DNA from: Trema orientale
Lineage: Eukaryota > Streptophyta > Magnoliopsida > Rosales > Cannabaceae
Length of the DNA stretch: 64,000 nt
Assembly: GCA_002914845.1 (NCBI GenBank)
Contig: JXTC01000088.1
Span: forward strand, 519,385 to 583,384
Direction: 5' to 3'
Positions 63,176-64,000 of this stretch are shown here, piece by piece. The translations under genes and the position numbers were made by a program. The notes under the pieces are model-generated. The model was not told the origin of the DNA and did no database searches. It saw only the letters and a list, made by a program, of their open reading frames with translations. Within the stretch, counting starts at the first letter, position 1, and every line of letters starts with the position of its first letter.

Positions 63176-64000
63176 TTAATCCAGTAGATCGATGAACATT
63201 GTCCTTATTGCAGAATTCATTCTCACAGATTTTTCTTCACCGTTTTTTGTTGTTTTTGATACGACTATATATACAACTTTTATTAAATTGTTTGATAGTT
63301 CCTGGTCCCATATACACACTAAACATATCCCATATACACACTAAACATACTTTTTGCTTTTTTTTTTTTCCCTCTTTGAGAATAAAAATACAGAGCACAT
63401 TCAGTAGCTTAGACGAAGGAAAGGAATGTTGCAGTACAAACTCCTATCTTTGCTTAAGTTGTATAGTATAACAAAATAATGAAGAGGATTTTACTAGCCA
63501 ACTTTCTTTTCGAACTCTACTTTCTTAAAGAGAATTTAAATGGGGTGTGATAGATTAACCATTCGTTAACTTTCTATGGAGATTTCAGAAATAGTAATAT
63601 ATAGAAACAATAGTGAGTATGAGCTTCAATATTACACATGCATGTGCCAATGGACATTTATCTCCCTTACTGAACAACTCATTCTAATCACAGCTATCTA
63701 ATTTATAACCTTTTATTTCTTTTTTATACGAGTTTTTCACATGCAGATATAGATCATCACATTCTTTATAAAGCATAGTAGGACTTTGAATAATAGCCTA
63801 GACGAATATTGGAAAGGAGTGTTCTGATCATATCAACTCCTCTTTGCTTTAAAATGTATAATACAAAAAGCCGTTGACCAAAAGTCAACTCTGACTCATG
63901 TAACTAACTTAACTGCCACCGCCTTCTTGAACTCATGAACAATCAGCTTGGAAGATTGTCTAATTGCAATTTATAAAAGAGGGAATTGGTTGACTCATTT
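63176..64000. other. 3' flank of copy J running into a beta-type upstream marker
   Basis: 63176-63540 matches the 3' flanks of C and E. The last 130 bp (from GCCGTTGACCAAAAGTCAAC near 63872) match sequence found about 320-460 bp before the start codon of beta copy H. No coding sequence is visible before the window ends. Confidence 0.65.

Overview
This is AT-rich nuclear DNA of a dicot plant, probably a rosid, although the sequence does not name the species. The plant assignment rests on a HIPP26-type heavy-metal-associated isoprenylated protein, MSI2/MSI3-type WD40 genes with GT-AG introns, an F-box/DUF295 relic, a Ty1/copia polyprotein, a Helitron carrying its own RPA gene, and CACTA, PIF/Harbinger and Mutator-like elements. 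There are N gaps at 24625-24664 and 46140-47139 (exactly 1000 N), and single N bases at 21351, 22858 and 30802.

Layout. 1-9.7 kb is gene-poor. It holds a 2.7-kb CACTA-type element (5394-8085) nested inside a smaller palindromic element. 9.7-11.4 kb is a complete two-exon HIPP26-like gene with a G-box/ABRE promoter. About 11.85-21.18 kb is a decayed Helitron on the minus strand (RPA-like gene, PIF1-type helicase, remains of the Rep region) padded with tandem repeats and GA microsatellites. 21.7-24.25 kb holds a foldback element and a PIF/Harbinger-like element with TAA target duplications that ends about 110 bp before the TATA box of the first WD40 gene.

From 24.4 kb to the right edge the window is one tandem cluster of MSI2/MSI3-like (RBBP4/7, CAF-1 p48) genes sharing a six-exon structure. 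Copy A (24505) looks ancestral. Two divergent subfamilies then alternate on the same strand. I call them alpha (starts near 31523, 37475, 54180, 61263; relics at 30515 and 52425) and beta (48307; relics at 35841, 40782, 59476). Intact or nearly intact are A (interrupted by an assembly gap), alpha E (37475), beta H (48307), alpha G (54180, shortened tail) and alpha J (61263). The rest are pseudogenes or fragments broken by nonsense codons, frameshifts, lost splice sites and transposon insertions. The last 130 bp resemble the sequence that lies upstream of beta H, so the cluster probably continues.

MSI-type proteins are WD40 histone-binding subunits of CAF-1, PRC2 and HDAC complexes. A keeps the family hallmarks. 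The alpha copies have lost the LEWPS motif and carry a basic instead of an acidic stretch before the PPELLF loop, which suggests changed histone binding. Several copies keep an E2F-like element 66-92 bp before the start codon, so S-phase expression may be ancestral. This amplified, diverging MSI cluster is the most interesting content of the window.
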